DNA of 64,000 nt from Prostheceraeus crozeri (taxonomy: Eukaryota > Platyhelminthes > Polycladida > Euryleptidae): assembly GCA_907163375.1 (NCBI GenBank), contig CAJQUW010016866.1, positions 18,501-82,500 on the forward strand, in the 5' to 3' direction. A model generated the notes under the pieces. That model did not search any database. It was not told the DNA's origin and saw only the letters and a program-made list of their open reading frames with translations. Both the position numbers and the translations under genes were made by a program. Shown here piece by piece: positions 54,300-64,000 of this stretch (its first letter is position 1; each line of letters opens with the position of its first letter).

Positions 54300-55500
54300 C
54301 TTCACACGAGTTCTGAAATTTCAGTTCCAAACGCTCTCGAAAAATTCAGGCTCCCTCATAGACTTCAACTGTTCTCTGTAATCACATGCCTTCCGCTGAA
54401 TCAGAATTGGATCTACATTTGAACACTGTAAGAAGTTAGTAAGAATGTCAGAGTATCCGAAAACATATCGCAAGAAGCGAAGAAAAATAAAAGAAATGTC
54501 CCGCATTTTTCCATACCAAGCGTATCGTTTCGAGTCATTGAAGAAAATGAACGATCTTTAGAGATATTTTCCAGATGTTCTAGTATCTCTGTGAAAAACG
54601 AATCAAAAGTCTTAACGGATTTTCCACGGGATAACCAGCGAGTTTGGGACATCGACGGTATTCTCGTAATAAGTCCGGCAGAGCGTTTTGGAGAAGATCG
54701 AAAAAAAGAAGTGATACTTTCCAGAGTGTCCAAAGAACATGTCAATATTCATCAATTGCAGAGCAAGCTTGCGTAAAACGCGCACCATTTTATGGGCATA
54801 ACAGTATACGAAATGCGCCGAGGGCCATTAATCAATAATGATTCTACTTACCGAATTGTGCAATACCTGCCATATTTCGAGCGACCGTCGTACGATTGTC
54901 CCACGATGTTAGAATCCAATGTTACGTTTACACGTTCAAGACTGTTTATAATTATCTCGGCCAAAGAGGCTGCTCGTCGATCTTCCGAAACATCACATAA
55001 ATCGATCATGTGTTCGTAATAGTGCACCATTATATATAAGCTGTATGGCTGCACACATCTGACTTATGTTAATGATGTCGGTGGTTTCGTCAGCAAGAAT
55101 CGCCAAGCAGGATGCCTTCCTTCAACACGACCACGAATTTCGTTGAAGAGGAAGTTGATGGAGAACAAGCGATGATATCATTTTGTATCTCATGAGAAAG
55201 TCCACTAAAGACAGCATTCTCATTCCCTCACCATCTCGTCGACGATTGGTCGAGTTGTTACTGTAATTTGACAGCAATCGATCATTTGGTCAATTAAAGT
55301 TACCTCGGAAATATTCGGCTGAAGATTCTCTGTGTCCTCGAAAAGGAAGTCCATGAACAGCGAGGTATACTGCAGCATCAATGTGATGTTGAAATGCAGC
55401 GCTATTCTTTCGAACTTGGTCGTTATGTCTCTGTATTTGTAAACAGTGGCCATCGGTGATTGATTTGGCAATATTCACTTTTCCAAGCAAAGATGGAAAA
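54300..55500 (-). mobile_element. Decayed hAT transposase, DUF4371/ZMYM type
   Basis: Minus-strand pieces in order: 'LQYTSLFMDFLFEDTENLQP' (55471), 'DVSEDRRAASLAEIIINSLE' and 'NIVGQSYDG' (55054), then 'SMSQTRWLSRGKSVKTFDSF' (54745) and 'QRKACDYREQLKSMREPEF' (54506). The QSYDG and TRWLSR motifs in this order mark a DUF4371 hAT-like transposase. Several frame changes are seen, and the dimerisation end is missing. Confidence 0.75.
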
Positions 55501-56721
55501 CAGCTGAAAGATGGTCCCTTGGGCGATTGTGCATTTCGATTAGGTTCGAAAGATTTGCCAAGTCAGCGACGCCTGAGGAAGTCCAACATGAATGATGTCT
55601 TTCGTTTAAATATTAAAAAAAAACATCGGTAGCAAAAAAATCTCCGCCGAATTCCGCAGCCACACATCCATGTCTGCATCAGCACGGTTATACTGCTCTA
55701 AGAATGTACTCTGTCTTCTGCCTTCGAATCGAAAATGAGGACGTGGCGGACCGTTAATTTTCAGTTCAACTCTTTTCATCGTATGAAATAAGAGGGGTTT
55801 TCAGGAGATAATCTGCAGAATTTTTGGTTGTGTTACTGTTACACGCATCCTCTGTTACGTCGTCTATCGATGATGTAGCTAAAATGAGAGTCGGAAATCG
55901 TATCTTTACAGTTAAACAACTGCCCCTATTCCCAGAGAGCGTTGCTTCAGCAACACTATTCAGATTCCTTGGTTGAATACTTGAAACGATAAGGCATTAT
56001 CCCCGCCACTGCATTTGATCTCCGTAGTTTTAAGTAATTTCACGATCCTGACGAGAAGTTGAGGAAGATGAGAAAAAACAGCTGCCGCATATCTGCCCTT
56101 GCATCCTCTATCCTAACAGTGTTATTCAGCTGGTCAGGTTGAATAGTGGCCGGCATACTGACAGAAATTAAAGCTGACCAATGTTAAGTGGTCGACATGG
56201 TGGAGATAATCAAGGAGGCGTGTGTTTAAAACACATTCAGCACGTGTTTTAGGAAGTCCTCAGAGTAGACAGTTAAAGTGTCAAAATCGACACATGGAAA
56301 TACATACAAGTTTGCACTGATTGATGTCATTAAGAACTTGTAAAGAAAATGCAAATCACAAATCAATCAGAATTTTCATAATAACAAATATTTCCAATGA
56401 TTGACTAACGTTGACTATAAGAAGCAACTTGTTATGAAATAATTTCCCTTACTTTAAGTTTCCCCGGAAAAATAGGTATTCACTGAATGATGTGAATACT
56501 ATACACGCTACGCCACTGGGTCATCTACAAGTATTGTAAAGCGGCTGAAGAGCTCCGTGGGTCATTCACTCCAGTTATTTGTTCCACGGACACCCCCATA
56601 GAGAATATGTTGTTTATCAGAAGCGAATTGCTTGTCGATTAGCCAACAAATGGGACTATCCACAATCTATGACAATATCCTGAGCTCGTCTGTCGTTAAC
56701 TTCACTTCGACTACTTTTTTC

Positions 56722-57338
56722 CAGGGATACGGAGTCCTATCACTTCGATAGAACTCCGACTCCGGGTGGCAAGTATAGCCTAGTTTTTTGAAAAAAACTG
56801 GTGACCTACATCATAGATCATTATGGGCATACCTGAACCTATCTCTAGTGATCATTTCTGTATCAATTATCAATCATTTTCGATGGAAGTTTATCAAATG
56901 TCGCTTTAAGTTGGATGCATGCGACTCTGCTCCTCCCATCTTGTTGATGTGTGCTTCACACGGTTTTCTGCAGTCTCTACCAGGCAGGAAAATCCCCATC
57001 CTTCTCCAAAAAAATATGAGTACACTTTCGATTTTAATATGCGCTTTGGAGGAGCCATCACACACGATTAACGTGGGGGTAAGAGGTACAGTTCTCAAAC
57101 AAACTAGTATTTCATTTTTGTCTCTGACGTGACCTTTGGTGCGTAGGTGTGATCGAGGCTAGGAAGGCTTGTCTTCTCTACTAAATCACCGATTGAAAAG
57201 ACCATCCTTTTTTCGCTATCACAGCTATATGCACGGGGATAAATAATTCGTATTTATTATATTTCGGGTCTAGTAATAGGCCGGGGTCTGGAGTCCTATC
57301 ATTTGATAGGACTCCGGGACTCCGACTCCGCATCCCTG
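56722..57338. mobile_element. 617-bp hAT element with 8-bp target duplication
   Basis: Ends CAGGGATACGGAGTC (56722) and GACTCCGCATCCCTG (57338) are inverted with one mismatch. CTTTTTTC lies directly outside both (56714-56721 and 57339-57346), the 8-bp target duplication typical of hAT. Each end holds a palindrome of GGAGTCCTATC type; the right one (57290-57315) is perfect. Only a zinc-finger fragment remains inside. Confidence 0.95.
56874..57098 (-). CDS. BED-type zinc-finger fragment of a hAT transposase
   Basis: The minus strand ends in 'SHASNLKRHLINFHRK', the helix and HxxxxH end of a BED finger, and begins 'PTLIVCDGSSKAHIKIESVL'. BED fingers at the N-terminus of hAT transposases bind the element ends. 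The catalytic part is absent, in line with a 617-bp internally deleted element. Confidence 0.55.
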   Translation of the reverse strand: MRTVPLTPTLIVCDGSSKAHIKIESVLIFFWRRMGIFLPGRDCRKPCEAHINKMGGAESHASNLKRHLINFHRK

Positions 57339-57559
57339 CTTTTTTCTCTAGCTTTAACTACCCATATCCTGCTACTTATTGTTATATAATTTCATATTAT
57401 TCTATGAATTCATATTGCATCATTCAAAATGGAAAAAATCGGTAATACAATACAAAGCAAAGCTATGTACTGTACAGTGTGCATCTATTATTCATTTCAG
57501 TTTACAAATGCCAGTCATCGTATAATCTCCTGATACACCTTTTGTGTTCCCCACAAAGA

Positions 57560-57939
57560 ATGAGTCACGTCGGACTTCTTCGTTTTGAGGATGATTGGTT
57601 TAATGTTACCACGAACAACACTTGTCCTGATGGTGTCGTGTGGATCAAATCGATTTTCGGACAATGTGTCCTCGACGTGCAACACTACATTGCTGTTATA
57701 TCTGGTATTATATCCATCACAGCATGGTTGCTAAACGGCATACCGTGAGTATTTTGATTTCTGATAGCAGTTATATGACCAGTTTGATTTTTCTACTTCG
57801 CTTGCAGTCAGATGGTAGAAAACTGTAAAAGAGGCATTCCTGATGAAGCAGTTTCTCCCATGGCTGCTCATTTTTCTGGAACGTGTGAGACACATGCAAC
57901 TTGGTGGGCTGCATTCTAACTCATCAACTGCCGCTGCAG
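57560..57939 (+). pseudogene. SLC66A1: SLC66A1/PQLC2-like lysosomal transporter, two broken exons
   Basis: Exon 1 (57560-57744, donor CC|GTGAGT) reads 'NTCPDGVVWIKSIFGQCVLD' and a membrane segment 'YIAVISGIISITAWLLNGIP'. Exon 2 (57808-57939, acceptor CTTGCAG, donor CAG|GTATG) continues the PQ-loop as 'PQMVENCKRGIPDEAVSP' and then in another frame 'GCSFFWNV', stop, 'DTCNLVGCILTHQLPLQ'. Human PQLC2 has CPSGSIQWI, TFPQFIKAYKTG and GGDSCNLIGSFLADQLPLQ in the same order; the protein exports cationic amino acids from lysosomes. Exon 2 has one frame change and a TGA for the Gly before DTC. Later exons are not recognised. The spliced structure shows it is not a retrocopy. Confidence 0.75.
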
Positions 57940-57949
57940 GTATGATCAT

Positions 57950-58410
57950 GCTAAAACAGCTACTTTTTATTGCTTTTCTGCACACTATGTTGATATTTTG
58001 ATAGTTAGGATAATAGTTATGACTAATTCGGCCTCTTAATACTAATTTTTTTATGCATGTGGTGTTGCTCGTCAATTCTTCCTGTGTTGGCAATTACAAA
58101 GTCTGTGATGCAAAATGCATGAATGCACAACATTTATTTTGCAAATTTATCTTTTTCCACCTCAGAATTAGACTACTTGCTCGTTCAGTCTTCGTTTCCT
58201 AGAAGGGATGAGTCGTATGTCGCGTACTATTGGAAATTGCGCACACTTAAACAACAAGCTGTCAGCTTGCTTTTAGACACGAGTCAAAGCGTGCGTGTTG
58301 TAATATCATTTCGATCACACATCGGTGTCTAAGTTACATTCAGTGGGGAATGCTGAGGAGAGGGTGGTACTGAAGTCATCAGGTGAACCAATTTTCGTGT
58401 GCCTGCTATC
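57950..58410. other. No further exon recognised
   Basis: The third exon of the transporter would be expected here or further right; no PQ-loop or membrane segment with splice sites is seen. Confidence 0.4.
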
Positions 58411-58414
58411 TTCT

Positions 58415-58640
58415 CTAATAATGATCGGAAGGACCAACATTATCAAGAAAACGTGTGCGCAATGATCTGAATTTTTCGAATCTGAAGGAATCGTGGCAAT
58501 CGAAGCACTTAAACGAAGTTTACAGCAATCTGTAAGCGGGGCACGACTTTTCTCCTATCTCTGTAAGTGATTAGGAACTCTTTTTTGTCCACTGGCTAAG
58601 TTCCAGCATGTGCCATCGTTTTCAATTAGTCTGCATGTCT
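58415..58640 (+). mobile_element. Penelope-like fragment, inverted relative to 15.5-15.75 kb
   Basis: The sequence AATGATCGGA...CCAACATTATC...GCGCAATGATCTGAA and on to CCTATCTCTGTAAG matches the reverse complement of about 15590-15745 with about one change in six or seven bases, and weaker similarity goes on to 58640. It is the RT to GIY-YIG linker region of that family. Confidence 0.7.
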
Positions 58641-59094
58641 AGTACACTGAAAGAGTTAAACAATAAAACTCCATGATTTCCACAGAAAGGAATATGATTT
58701 AAAACAAAATGTTTTCATTTTTTTTAAAGTTAAGTCAATTTTCTCCGGTCACCAAAAAAAGAGAAAAACTCTGTCTTCTATATGAGTGAGGGTAGAAAGC
58801 CATAATATGAAAAATGTAGCAGGGCATTATTCCTTATCTTGCCCTTCTGGAATATATGTAGCTTCTTGGGTGTCAAATAAAGATGAAATTCAACAAAATT
58901 GAAACTTAGAAAAGTATGAGCCATAGGGTGAATTGTTGGCAAGAGTTTATAGACATAGATTTACATAGAAGCAAGAAGCCTTCTTGCAGGTAGGAAGATC
59001 CAAGGCTCCAAATATTCTCATATGTTGCCAGATTTTCTACTTGGACTTTAGACGTTCTACTTATTAGTCCTTGGGGTGCGTAACTTAGGGCTCC

Positions 59095-59360
59095 TCGTGA
59101 TATAATGGTTTAAGATTTTTGGTGGACAAATCGATCCCAGCTACTTGCCTTACTTTATTGACAGTCATAAATTGTGACTGCAGATATCTACTCATTGATC
59201 ATAATTGCTATGACAACTGATGTGTGGTTGTGGTCGAGAGGTTTGATACTGCCAATTGACATATTCGGATGTAAATGTTCGTTAGCTCAGTTGGTATAGC
59301 AGAGAATCTACCAACTGGGACGTAGGTTCGAAATCCTGCCAGTCGCACATCTTTTGCATG
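59095..59360 (+). repeat. Diverged copy of the tRNA-like 291-bp repeat
   Basis: The plus strand holds, in order, TGGTTTAAGAT, GGTGGACAA, TACTTGCC, CAACTGATGTGTGG, GCCAATTGACA, a tRNA-like part (59275-59347, box A TTAGCTCAGTTGG, box B GGTTCGAAATCC) and ACATCTTTTGCATGG, as in the tandem copies at 62.3-62.9 kb. The tRNA-like arms no longer pair well. Confidence 0.75.
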
Positions 59361-59918
59361 GACAGTTTGAATTGATCGATTTTTTTTATTTCATGCTATC
59401 GTTTGATTGCCTATACATACAAAGGTGATAATGATCGCAGGTCAGTTATCAAGCTGTGCATTGTTACTCATTCTAGTGGTCACATTTTTCGAAAAAAGAT
59501 GGTGCATCACCTTTAAAATTGTGAAATGACCATGAGGATGTGCTACTATAAATATCTCAATACTGGTCGGCAATGATATCATTTTATATCATTTTACATT
59601 TTTTATAATAAAAATATACCATTTTTTTTAAATTTTAAAATATACGTAGGCACCGCAAAATAGATCCAAGTCATACGTAGTTTTCGATTTACACTGCTAC
59701 CATGCTACTTTTACCTGCTCTTTTGCAATGAAACTAAAATTAGATTGGCATGCAGCATCGATGTATTTCCCCAAAATAATGAAAGACGAAAAGATGGTAG
59801 TTTAGTCATACAAAGCATCTTGTACATAAAAAGTTAGGTAGGGCCTATGTCCAATACATTAGACATCGCAAGTTTTGATTTGAGCTTCATGCACTCGAAT
59901 TACAAAAATGCCTAAGAT

Positions 59919-60215
59919 ATGCAGTTTGTTGGGCCAACAGTATCTATGGTAAATTTTCTATTGGCGAGACTTACATTGGAAAGCAAATTCTTTACGAGGC
60001 ATCTCGAACAGAAGAGAGCCATAAATAACCGTTCAACGACCAGCGCTTTATGTGAACATTTGGCGCGTAAGCGTAATAGTATAGGCGGCATCGGTAATTA
60101 CCGAGTCGATTTCATTGATAAACTCACGAACACTCGAGACACAACATTCAGTGAAGCAAATGCAATCTCACAGCTTAAGTCCACGATCGATAGGAAGCAT
60201 GAAATACCTTTCTAG
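59919..60215 (+). mobile_element. Penelope GIY-YIG C-terminal fragment
   Basis: 'FFTRHLEQKRAINNRSTTSA', 'LCEHLARKRNSIGGIGNYRV' and 'SEANAISQLKSTIDRKHEIP' give the C-terminal half of a Penelope GIY-YIG nuclease with its natural-looking stop. The 25 residues before it are in a changed frame. Confidence 0.65.
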
Positions 60216-60249
60216 TCTGACTTCACATTTCGATCTCCTCACATTGGAC

Positions 60250-61400
60250 AGGAGACACACTTCTCAATAGCACTCATGTCTCCCTATAAACAGGTTCTTA
60301 CAAACATTGAACTCAGAAGGCCCAGGACGCCGAAGTCCCGTCGTGGTTTTTACAATAATATTTTAGCGAATAGAGACCGAAAATTTTATGGTTTCCCGGG
60401 AGTCATTTCAGTCAAAATGACTTTCAATGGAAAATCTGCTGTATCCCTGAGATTTGTCAATTACACGAAAAGTATAATTGGATACAGGATCCAGATAATC
60501 TAACTGCTGTCAAAATATTGGACAAAGTGAAGGAGTAAAAATGGATGAATATTTCACTTCAGAATTGAAAACTATAAAATCGATTTGAGTACATAAAAGG
60601 CTTAAAATTACAGGTTGCATGAAGTGGCATCCTCATTCAGTTTATGCTTTAAAAATTTCCATACTCATAAATTTGAAAATTCGTGAAACGGGCTCAATTA
60701 TCTAGTTATAACTGAATTTGGTTGGTTAGACCAGTCCATTGGAAAATGAAGGTTTAATTATTGAAAGAGCAACTTCTCACAATGGTTCCAGTGCGTCACC
60801 AAAACCAGTGACAATAAATCATCATTCTCCGACTGTTGGTCACTGACGTCATTGATCACGTGATCAAGCTGAAGATTGTTGTCACATGAGAACTTACGTA
60901 ATCAGCTGAGTTCAATCTTGCAAATAAACGATGAATGTAGTTGCCAGTGCATTGATTTTTAGAATGGTTATAACTTACGACAATTTCCACCAAAGGTCCA
61001 ATAACCAAAGCATTTTATATTTCTCTCGGGTTTCGTTAGTGAAAATACTGTTTGACTTTTAGTGTAACCTAACAGCTCATCAAATTGCTTTCTCAATGCT
61101 TTTAACTCTTTTTTTTAAATGCTCCTCAAAATTGATTTGATATTCTCAAGCATTTATGTCTAGAATTGTAATGGCTACGCAGGAATGGTATGAATTGACA
61201 AATTTTCCAAGCATGCTTAAACATGGACTTTTGGCTTAACCCTATCACCACCTAAATTAGCGGGTGGCTTAAACCACACCGCCTAATCTGTGCTTTCGTG
61301 ACTTCGTCTTAGCATATTTTGAATTTTCAAATCTCTACCTACAAATGGTCGGACTTGATTGATTGGAGGATTAAATGCATGACGTATTTTTAATCATGGC
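60250..61400. other. No gene recognised
   Basis: Possible 3' region of the Penelope fragment up to about 60500; after that nothing is recognised. Confidence 0.4.
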
Positions 61401-61405
61401 TTCAG

Positions 61406-61677
61406 TGGTCTCCGTGGCACAGTGGTTAAGGGCTTGGCCCAGCGATCTTTCGGTCCAGGGGTCGAGTCCCGAAAGTGTCATTGGAAGTCGTCAGGAAGGG
61501 CATCCGAACTAAAAGATCACGAGGCCAAATTAAAGTCTGCCCATGTCAGCAGCGTTCGAGCCCCCGGTAAGGGGAGTAGTGACGTTAACCCATTCATTCG
61601 CATTTCATTCAGGGAAGAGGATGGGCCTATGCATCATCCTCAACAGAAAATCGAAGAAAAATGAAGGGATGATAACG
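61406..61677 (+). mobile_element. tRNA-derived SINE
   Basis: Head with box A-like TGGCACAGTGGTTAAGGG and box B GGGTCGAGTCCC, then GTCAGGAAGGGCATCCGAAC, a block found in many animal SINEs that share RTE-type tails. The end is A-rich near 61660-61677. It does not fold as a good tRNA. Confidence 0.75.
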
Positions 61678-62381
61678 CAGTATAACTAAATAACTAGGCC
61701 ATTGAGTGACAGTATATCAAAGTGATACATAGCTTAGTAATCTAATAGCAGAAATACTGAAAATGAGGTAATAAAAAGCGAACAGACAAAGACGGGGATG
61801 TAAAATGCAAATAGCTAAGTAAAAACTAATAGCTGTATAACTTATGGAGACAAAAGTGGAAATAACGAAAAATACAATGCTAGAAACCAAGATAGCATCA
61901 TAGAAATGCATGTGACAGAAGACCCTTCAAATCATCAACCCTTCGTAGGACGGCTTCGTTGGAGGTTCATTGACGGCTCTCTTGAATGCTTCAACACTGA
62001 CGCAGGGATCGCAATTTCCCTTTTTTCCCATTTTTTACGAAATTAGTCTAATGTAAATATTACAAAATTTATGCATTCAAACCTCGGTTTTTCTCAATTT
62101 TCTTTTTTTCCTTGGTGAATTGCGATCCCTGCACTGATGAATGTTGGGAATTCCTCCAAAGGAAGCCTAATCCACAATCTTGTTGTCCTATGAAAGAAGG
62201 ATGTCTTCGAATGCACTGTACGACTACTAGGAATAGTGACAAGGCATGGATTTGCTTCTTATGCATCTGGTAAGGGAACGAGGATGTGGAGTAACAGAAT
62301 CAGGTTCATCACAACCAAGATCCTGATAACAATGATTAACAACAATGAAATTAAATAAGCAAAATTGCCATGCAAAAGATG

Positions 62382-62455
62382 TGCGGCTGGTAGGATTCGA
62401 ACCTACGATCAAGGTTAACTAGACCTGTGCTCTAACCAACTGAGCTACGAGCCAC
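62382..62455 (-). tRNA. tRNA-Thr(AGU)-like sequence, copy 1
   Basis: 74 nt with box A (TAGCTCAGTTGG), box B (GGTTCGAATCC), a well paired T arm (GTAGG/CCTAC), an anticodon loop CTAGTTA that would give AGU, and a mostly paired acceptor stem (GTGGCTC/CAGCCGC). The anticodon stem has a mismatch at its base. It may be a gene, but its repeated setting fits a tRNA-derived repeat better. Confidence 0.5.
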
Positions 62456-62672
62456 TTACGCAACTGTGTCAATTGGCAGGATCAAACCCTCACCACCACA
62501 CATCAGTTGTCAAGGCAATAATAATCAATGAATAAATAACACGTCACAATTGTGACCGCCGACATTAAGGCAAGTAGCGGGGATCGATTGTCCACCAAAG
62601 CATCTTAAACCATGTCGTGAATGCAATTAACAACAATGAAATTAAATAAACCAAATTGCTATGCAAAAGATG

Positions 62673-62746
62673 TGCGGCTGGTAGGATTCGAACCTACGAT
62701 CAAGGTTAACTAGACCTGTGCTCTAACCAACTGAGCTACGAGCCAC
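62673..62746 (-). tRNA. tRNA-Thr(AGU)-like sequence, copy 2
   Basis: The same 74-nt core as copy 1, exactly 291 bp away, without visible change. The same caution on gene versus repeat applies. Confidence 0.5.
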
Positions 62747-62894
62747 TTACGCGACTGTGTCAATTGGCAGGATCAAACCCTCACCACCACACATCAGTTG
62801 TCAAGGCAATAATAATCAATGAATAAATAACACGTCACAATTATGACCGCCGACATTAAGGCAAGTAGCGGGAATCGATTGTCCACCAACGCAT

Positions 62895-63170
62895 CTTAAA
62901 CCATGTCGTGAAAACGAGACGATGGAAGAGAGAAAGCCAGGAGACTGCTCCACGGTGTCCGAGTGATGCCAAATTTGAAGCGACACAAGCATCATCTATC
63001 AGGCGAACTGTTTTGCACTGAATGCGATTCAAACTGCTCTGATGACCAAGCGCGTGAGCAAAACATCATCACAGGTCGAACCTGAGTTTTGTAAAGTACA
63101 AGCAACTGCTGAGGGCTGAAGTATGCCCGAGCTCGAAACAATACTCCAAGTAGTAAGGAAGTTCTTTAAT
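62895..63170 (-). mobile_element. LINE ORF2 C-terminal fragment
   Basis: The minus strand reads 'LNRIQCKTVRLIDDACVASN', 'LASLGHRGAVSWLSLFHRLV' and, from within the repeat unit, 'FTTWFKMRWWTID', then a stop. It matches the LDRIQxKAxRLI...LxxRRxVxxLSLFYRL block of CR1/Jockey-like LINEs. The coding frame runs into the tRNA-like repeat, so the repeat may derive from this LINE's 3' region. Confidence 0.7.
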
Positions 63171-64000
63171 GTGATTGTATGCATCATATCATGAAAATTA
63201 TTGTATAGACATCGAATAGAATGTTGGTTTTTTGATATTGTGGAAATACATGTACTTATTAGAGATTTTAATAATAATGACACATCTAAGCATTGCATTT
63301 TGCGTCTCATTCTAATTCCTTGGATATTATTCAAGTCATTGTTCTTCTTTGTATTATCTGTTCACATTTCACATGCATGGATGCACATCTTTCAGTTGTA
63401 TTCTTTTGGTGTCTCTATTTTTACCGAAGGCTGCGATATCTTGATTTTCGACAATGAAATTTATCGATGGCTGCCTAACCTTTGCTCCTTTTTTAGCACG
63501 TTTTGAAGCTAAGACGCTTATTTAATTTGTAGCGCCAGTATTTCCTTTTTTCATCTACACAGATACTTCTATTCGCTAATTCCAATTTCGTCTTCATTGA
63601 TCATGCTAAAAATACTTTATCTAAGCGCAACTAAAGTATACGATCCACATACAATATGCCGGAAAATATCTGAAACGAAAATAGTCGGTAGTTATTCGCC
63701 CGATCAATCTGCACATCTACAATATTGACGAATAAACACTTCGGATTAATTAATTGAATTTAGCAACGATAGGAGTTCATCTGAAAGGAGTATTCTTGAG
63801 ATATTTATCTGTGAAATGATTTATTTTCAGGAAATGTAAGAATGAATTAACGAAGTGAGTGATGCTTCTTATTGTCCATGTGGACATGTGACACACTTGT
63901 ATAAGTGAGAACTCTCATGAGTTACGTCAACATCATATAATTAACTGCAACTTTCCACTGTTCGACTTGATAACATTTAATAGATACTTATCTTCATTTA
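63171..64000. other. No gene recognised
   Basis: AT-rich sequence; a 101-codon plus ORF (63201-63506) has hydrophobic stretches but no motif and is not supported. Confidence 0.4.

Larger units (their letters stand above)
62330..62910 (-). repeat. Two tandem 291-bp units with tRNA-Thr-like cores
   Basis: The two units are almost the same over their full length. On the minus strand each runs from CACGACATGGTTTAAGATG through the tRNA-like core to TTTAATTTCATTGTTGTTAA. A diverged third copy lies at 59095-59360 on the other strand, and the tail alone recurs near 21722. Confidence 0.9.

Noticed and set aside
57290-57315. Palindrome as a transcription terminator
   Set aside because: It belongs to the end of a hAT element with an 8-bp target duplication.
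59275-59347. Functional tRNA gene
   Set aside because: Promoter boxes are kept but the anticodon and acceptor stems no longer pair; it is a diverged repeat copy.

Overview
The window reads as metazoan nuclear DNA, probably a marine invertebrate: the host part is AT-rich with spliced exons (GT..AG), tRNA-derived SINEs, CR1/Jockey-like and RTE-like LINEs, Penelope-like elements, hAT, Tc1 and many small inverted-repeat transposons. I cannot name the species. The first 8.8 kb are different: much more AT-rich, gene-dense, intron-less and largely open.

1-8.8 kb: the right-hand part of a Polinton/adintovirus-like element that runs off the left edge. It carries the C-terminal part of a protein-primed family B DNA polymerase, an unknown acidic protein (possibly clamp-like), a coiled-coil fibre-like protein, a small hydrophobic virion-type protein, a capsid candidate, a second small virion-type protein, one frame joining a parvovirus-type phospholipase A2 domain to a DDE integrase, and an adenain-like protease. 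Packaging ATPase and penton are not seen and would have to lie to the left. Small GC-rich hairpins, mostly with three-base loops, are scattered through it. The right flank (7.8-8.8 kb) is made of repeats and a partial second copy of the protease gene. It is treated here as a fossil insertion.

8.8-11.2 kb: an unidentified 222-residue ORF, a 17-bp-stem hairpin and a decayed LINE.

11.8-26.3 kb, minus strand: a host gene built from six tandemly duplicated, phase 1-1 exons of 324-351 nt. Each encodes a beta-grasp/ubiquitin-like (perhaps PB1-like) domain, and they are followed in matching phase by an exon for the N-lobe of a MAP3K-like protein kinase. The introns are duplicated with the exons and hold a nested Penelope-like element, hAT remains, a palindromic MITE and an RTE LINE. 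No kinase C-lobe is visible; the LINE and the viral element lie downstream.

26.3-64 kb: mostly repeats. Host-derived pieces are a histone H2A pseudogene (29.5-29.9 kb) and two broken exons of an SLC66A1/PQLC2-like lysosomal transporter (57.56-57.94 kb). Others are LINE ORF2 remains (32.4-35.5, 44.2, 52.3, 62.9 kb), a Ty3/Gypsy pol fragment (36.5 kb), Penelope GIY-YIG fragments (37.4, 52.7, 58.4, 59.9 kb), several DNA transposons with intact ends (39.25-41.68, 44.44-45.78, 45.79-46.41, 46.61-47.38, 50.6, 56.72-57.34 kb), a transposase-like gene flanked by seven same-direction copies of a 16-bp motif (41.8-43.85 kb), and a tandem 291-bp unit carrying a tRNA-Thr-like sequence (62.3-62.9 kb).
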